NCBI GenBank assembly: GCA_003455235.1
Contig: DMRT01000276.1
Span: forward strand, 1 to 17,274
DNA from: Chitinophagaceae bacterium
Lineage (GTDB): Bacteria > Bacteroidota > Bacteroidia > Chitinophagales > Chitinophagaceae
Length of the DNA stretch: 17,274 bases
Direction of reading: 5' to 3'
A program made the position numbers and the translations under genes. Below are positions 14,401 to 17,274 of the stretch, in pieces. Within the stretch, counting starts at the first letter, position 1, and every line of letters begins with the position of its first letter. The notes below the pieces were generated by a model. That model saw only the letters and a list, made by a program, of their open reading frames with translations, made no database searches and was not told the DNA's origin.

Positions 14401-17113
14401 TGTTTTTGTGACCGGCCAAGACCAGGTGGAAGCGGGGTTCCTGACTAAGAAGGGGGAAAAGATCATGCATTATTTCACCGGACAGGCCATTCAATACGAA
14501 GGCCAGGGCTGCCTGATGGGTGTGGGGTTTGATATTTCAGAAAAGGAAAAAGCAGCAAAAAAAATACAGGAAAGCGAAGAGAAATTCCGCACCATCATTG
14601 AACAGGCCTCAGATGGAATATTCATTGCCGGGGAAGATACCGTCTTTCTGGATGTAAATGGAGCCGGTTGCCGGATGTTGGGTTATACCCGGGAAGAGCT
14701 CACGAAAATGAGATTTATGTCCCTGGTGCCGCCGGAGGATCTTGCTAATAACCCGGTTAAAGTTTCGCAACTGGAGTCAGGAAATACGGTGATCAATGAA
14801 CACCGGCTGATGCGCAAAGATGGTTCCATTATTGACGTGGAAATAAGTGCCAAAAAACTTCAGGATGGCCGCTATCAATCCTTTGTGCGTGACATCACCG
14901 AGCGCAAGCAGGCTGAAAAAGCCTTACTGGAAAGCCAGGGAAATTACAAGGCCCTGGTGGAGCATGCACCCGAAGCGTTGGTGGTTTTTGATGTAGACCA
15001 GCAGAAATTTGTAAGTGTAAGTACCAGCGCCAGCCGTCTGTTTAAAATGACAGAAGAAGAATTATTAAAGACCGGCCCGGTGTCGGTAAGTCCCCCATAC
15101 CAGGCAGACGGCCGCTCATCGCAGGAAGCAGCAGCTGAATATATCCGCCAGGCATTGGAAGGTGATAAACCCGTCTTTGAATGGACTCACTGTGATAAGG
15201 AAGGCAATACCATTCCCTGCGAAGTATGGCTGGTGCGGTTGCCTGCCGAAAACAAGATGCTGATACGCGGAAGCATCATCGACATTACCGAACGGAAGAA
15301 AGCCGACAATAAATTCAGAACCCTGCTTGAATCAGCAGCTGATGCCATGGTGATTGTAAATGAAGACGGACAGGTTCAGCTCAGCAATACACAAACCGAA
15401 AAAGTGTTTGGGTATACCAAACAGGAGCTGATTGGTCAGCATGTGTCCATCCTGATGCCCGCCCGTTATAAAGACATTCATACCGGGCACCACCTGAAGG
15501 AATTTTTCAAAAATCCCAAAACAAGACCGATGGGCGAAGGACTGGTACTGTACGGCATGCGCAAGAACGGCGAAGAGTTTCCCATCGAGATCAGCCTGAG
15601 TCCGCTGGAAGCAACAGAGGGGTTGCTGGTATCAGCCAGTATCCGCGACATCACCGAACGCAAACGGAATGAAGAAGAGATTTTAAAATCGAAGATGCAG
15701 TTCCAAAGCCTGGTGGAAAATATCTCCGGGGTATACTGGGTAAATAATCTCGACAGTTTTGAAACGCTGTACATCAGTCCTTCTTACGAAACCATATGGG
15801 GCCGGAAAGCAGACGAATTGTATAAGAATCCCGCAGGTTTTATCGATGCGGTTCATCCGGATGACAAACAATTACTGGCGGAAGCATTTAAGAACCTCCC
15901 CGTCACCAGGCAGTCGAGTTTATCGTACCGCATCATACGTCCCGATGGCGAAACCAGGTGGATCCATGCCAATACCAATGTGGTAACCGATACAAAGGGA
16001 GCCAACATCGAATATGGATATGCCGAAGACATCACCGACCGGAAGAACTCGGAGGAAAAACTGCAGTTGTCTGAACAGAAATACCGTCTCCTGTTTTATA
16101 ACAACCCGCTGCCCATGTGGATGGTTACCATCCCCGACCTGATGATCATTGATGTAAATGATGCGGCGATTAAACAGTACGGATACAGCCGGGAAGAATT
16201 TTTAAGGCTCAGCACCAGAGACCTGCGTCCGCCGGAAGACATCGATAACTTCCTGAAGGAAGTGGATACCATGAAACCCGGCATCATCAACGTACGTGCC
16301 TGGCGGCATAAAAAGAAAGACGGTACCATCATCCATGTGGAAACCTACAGTCACCAGATCATGTACGAAGGCCGGATGGTATGGCTTGGCCTGTCGCACG
16401 ATGTAACGGAAGAATACAAAGCAAAAGAGCTGTTGCAGAAATCGTACGAAGACATCCGCATGCTGGTGTCGAACCTGCAAAGCATCCGGGAAGATGAGCG
16501 TACCAATATTGCCCGTGAAATACATGATGAACTGGGTCAGCAGCTCACGGGACTTAAAATGGATATGCACTGGCTTTCCAGGAAGATAAGCAGTACGGAT
16601 GAAGAAGTAACCCGTAAAATGAAAGACGGCATTGAGCTGGTGAATTCCACCATTGCCACGGTCCGGAAAATTGCCACAGACCTGCGTCCAAGCATTTTGG
16701 ACGACCTCGGGTTACTGGCGGCGCTGGAATGGCAGAGTGAGGAATTTGAACGACGGTCTGGAACACATGTAGTATTCACCAATAAAGCGGGGGAAATATC
16801 GGTGAAGCCGGCTACGGCCACCGCCTTATTCCGCATTTACCAGGAAGTGCTTACCAATGTGGCCCGTCACGCCAATGCCAGCCAGGTGGAAGCCACGCTT
16901 GACAGCGATGATAAAAGTTTGTACATTAGTATCAAAGACAACGGTGTCGGTTTCGACGTGGATGCCATCAAGGGCAAAAAGACACTGGGCCTCCTTGGTA
17001 TTAAAGAACGCAGCCTGCTTATCGGCGGAACCTATGAAATAAAAAGCAAACCAGGCCATGGGTCGGAGATCCTGATCTCCCTTCCGCTGGAACCGGTAAA
17101 AACCTCTGATTAA
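11402..17113 (+). CDS. Giant CHASE/multi-PAS sensor histidine kinase (NarX/HisKA_3 type)
   Basis: 1903 residues. TM1 (about 30-50) and TM2 (about 268-291) flank an extracytoplasmic CHASE-like domain, recognisable from VLGYDILKDPSRN and YFAGPFNLRQGGIGVVGRLPLF. Then come eleven PAS/PAC units by my count, starting near residues 314, 443, 563, 686, 806, 938, 1059, 1179, 1304, 1432 and 1557. Most close with a D[IV][TS]E/DRK-type PAC ending. The kinase core is HisKA_3 with phospho-acceptor H1708 in IAREIHDELGQQL, and a HATPase with N1819 (NVARHA) and DNGVGFD (1846-1852). There is no receiver domain. The partner is the NarL-type regulator starting 9 bases after the stop. The ligand of the CHASE domain and any PAS cofactors are unknown. 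PAS units 2, 4 and 7 are close copies of each other. Confidence 0.9.
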   Translation: MSAKQSSRKPFAKKQATPAGSPFNLLNKPAVLGLLSFIILALLLSVLIYQRYLILKESQKKDVYDVANAATDKLQQSLAYSLSATKILSFFVDNNGQVNNFDSVASQILVSGNEVDALQLVPGGVIRYVYPLQGNEAVLGYDILKDPSRNKEAYKAIEKKELYFAGPFNLRQGGIGVVGRLPLFRNGKFWGFSAVVIKMPTLLKAAGIDTTGTGGYYFQLSKINPDTQEEEFFIRHNKDIAVGQSVSVNVPNGEWKLSVAKETSLNDLADILLFIFFGLLFSLLGALFIYHVARRPRKLDELVRLRTRQLKQSEEKFSKAFHSNLLGLAIYDTAWRIVDVNETYASLLEAPREQLLGKPSEEAGLLSKTDSEKRELISTELDQLLVVDGYVANYEAHIKTRDGEQHSILLSIEELEFGNEQYWLTSAIDITGNKKAELLMQESEEKYRTLVEQASDGIVITDLDGYIIEVNKSICLLSGYPENEMLGQHLYKFVPADDVDTNPLRINELMQGKALLYERRLLRKDGSTLDIEVNSKMASSHTLIGFIRDITERKKNERESQYQARLLESVSDAITSLDMNRCIVSWNKACEDLYGLTSGEVIGKRIPELVTFDFPGTSTEEVFKKVYSEGHWRGEFNFIHPHTQVKTYLHSGLSLLKTKEGDPSGFIITSRDITEQKKAQLLIEESEEKYRTLVEQANDGIFIADKQGRFLVVNSSGYKMSQYSPEEMSALNIYDLVVPEDLAANPFQFSEMMNAGGARAERRMKRKDGTLLDVEVSAKFISGERFLAFVRDISERKKAEEKVRISNERFAIIAQATNDAVWDHDFRNNETWGNKKLYSLYGFDSLDEKIDFEMFLDRIHPDEQQGIVERLNQAIERSENSIAEEFHFKTAGGEYRTFYDRAYIKYDEQGKPQRILGAMQDVTDREKTEKQILKEKELSDSIINSLPGVFYLYTREGKFLRWNKNFETITGYTGEEISGMHPLDFFDEPEKQLLQEKIANVFVTGQDQVEAGFLTKKGEKIMHYFTGQAIQYEGQGCLMGVGFDISEKEKAAKKIQESEEKFRTIIEQASDGIFIAGEDTVFLDVNGAGCRMLGYTREELTKMRFMSLVPPEDLANNPVKVSQLESGNTVINEHRLMRKDGSIIDVEISAKKLQDGRYQSFVRDITERKQAEKALLESQGNYKALVEHAPEALVVFDVDQQKFVSVSTSASRLFKMTEEELLKTGPVSVSPPYQADGRSSQEAAAEYIRQALEGDKPVFEWTHCDKEGNTIPCEVWLVRLPAENKMLIRGSIIDITERKKADNKFRTLLESAADAMVIVNEDGQVQLSNTQTEKVFGYTKQELIGQHVSILMPARYKDIHTGHHLKEFFKNPKTRPMGEGLVLYGMRKNGEEFPIEISLSPLEATEGLLVSASIRDITERKRNEEEILKSKMQFQSLVENISGVYWVNNLDSFETLYISPSYETIWGRKADELYKNPAGFIDAVHPDDKQLLAEAFKNLPVTRQSSLSYRIIRPDGETRWIHANTNVVTDTKGANIEYGYAEDITDRKNSEEKLQLSEQKYRLLFYNNPLPMWMVTIPDLMIIDVNDAAIKQYGYSREEFLRLSTRDLRPPEDIDNFLKEVDTMKPGIINVRAWRHKKKDGTIIHVETYSHQIMYEGRMVWLGLSHDVTEEYKAKELLQKSYEDIRMLVSNLQSIREDERTNIAREIHDELGQQLTGLKMDMHWLSRKISSTDEEVTRKMKDGIELVNSTIATVRKIATDLRPSILDDLGLLAALEWQSEEFERRSGTHVVFTNKAGEISVKPATATALFRIYQEVLTNVARHANASQVEATLDSDDKSLYISIKDNGVGFDVDAIKGKKTLGLLGIKERSLLIGGTYEIKSKPGHGSEILISLPLEPVKTSD

Positions 17114-17122
17114 ATTTTTTTT

Positions 17123-17274
17123 ATGTTGCGTATCTTAATTGCAGATGATCATACCATTGTTCGCAAGGGACTGAAACAGATCCTGCTGGAAGAATTTTCC
17201 AATGCAGTGATTGATGAAGTGCCCGATGCGGAAGAACTGATTAAAAAAGTAATGGCCGAAAAATGGGACGTGGT
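17123..17274 (+). CDS. NarL/FixJ-family response regulator, 5' part (3' end outside window)
   Basis: Fifty codons are visible before the window ends. The opening MLRILIADDHTIVRKGLKQIL is the standard receiver start of NarL-type regulators, with the acidic pair D8-D9 and the following His. The phospho-acceptor Asp (expected near residue 55) and the HTH lie outside the window. The sequence VMAEKWDV leads into the strand that normally carries the Asp. Spacing of 9 bases after the HisKA_3 kinase marks them as a cognate two-component pair in one operon. Confidence 0.88.
   Translation, partial: MLRILIADDHTIVRKGLKQILLEEFSNAVIDEVPDAEELIKKVMAEKWDV

Overview
The window looks like chromosomal DNA of a Bacteroidota bacterium, most likely of the Chitinophagaceae type. 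The signs are a Por-secretion (T9SS) C-terminal tail, a TonB-dependent receptor end, several TAnnTTTG-type -7 boxes, starts without clear Shine-Dalgarno sequences, and the style of the secreted repeat protein. No insertion sequence, phage gene or CRISPR array is seen. The genus is not determined.

Layout. (1) 1-1242, plus strand: the end of an outer-membrane TonB-dependent receptor with its terminator, a small cysteine-rich CWC-type protein, and a MarC-family membrane protein. (2) 1243-1515: a long imperfect palindrome, then tRNA-Arg(CCG). (3) 1457-6329, plus strand: a sulfur block. It holds a persulfide-dioxygenase/rhodanese fusion; a DUF2892 membrane protein; a four-gene overlapping operon (two small Cys-pair membrane proteins, thioredoxin, single-domain rhodanese); a membrane-anchored TsdA-like dihaem cytochrome; and a Crp/Fnr-family regulator. 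A shared bidirectional terminator closes the block. (4) 6352-11132, minus strand: a T9SS-sorted protein, a secreted protein with an internal 244-residue-period duplication, an outer-membrane-like protein, and a two-TM protein overlapping it by 59 bases. (5) 11402-17274, plus strand: a 1903-residue CHASE/11-PAS/HisKA_3 sensor kinase followed 9 bases later by a truncated NarL-type response regulator.

How the genes fit together. The sulfur block reads as a pathway for reactive sulfur. The MBL domain would oxidise persulfide to sulfite, rhodanese domains would exchange sulfane sulfur with sulfite or thiosulfate, thioredoxin would supply reductant, and the TsdA-like cytochrome would interconvert thiosulfate and tetrathionate in the periplasm. 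No sulfide:quinone oxidoreductase is visible in the window.

The most striking observation is regulatory. The first three sulfur transcription units (1516, 2998, 3409) each carry a TGTwAC-N4-GTTAC dyad. In all three, exactly 21 bases separate the dyad from a TAnnTTTG-like -7 box, and the start codon follows 14-16 bases after the box. This is class II activator geometry. The obvious candidate regulator is the Crp/Fnr protein encoded at the end of the block, which has an unusual C-x5-CC cysteine cluster in its sensory domain. I propose that this is a persulfide- or redox-responsive Crp/Fnr regulon; the ligand and the protein-operator pairing are inference.
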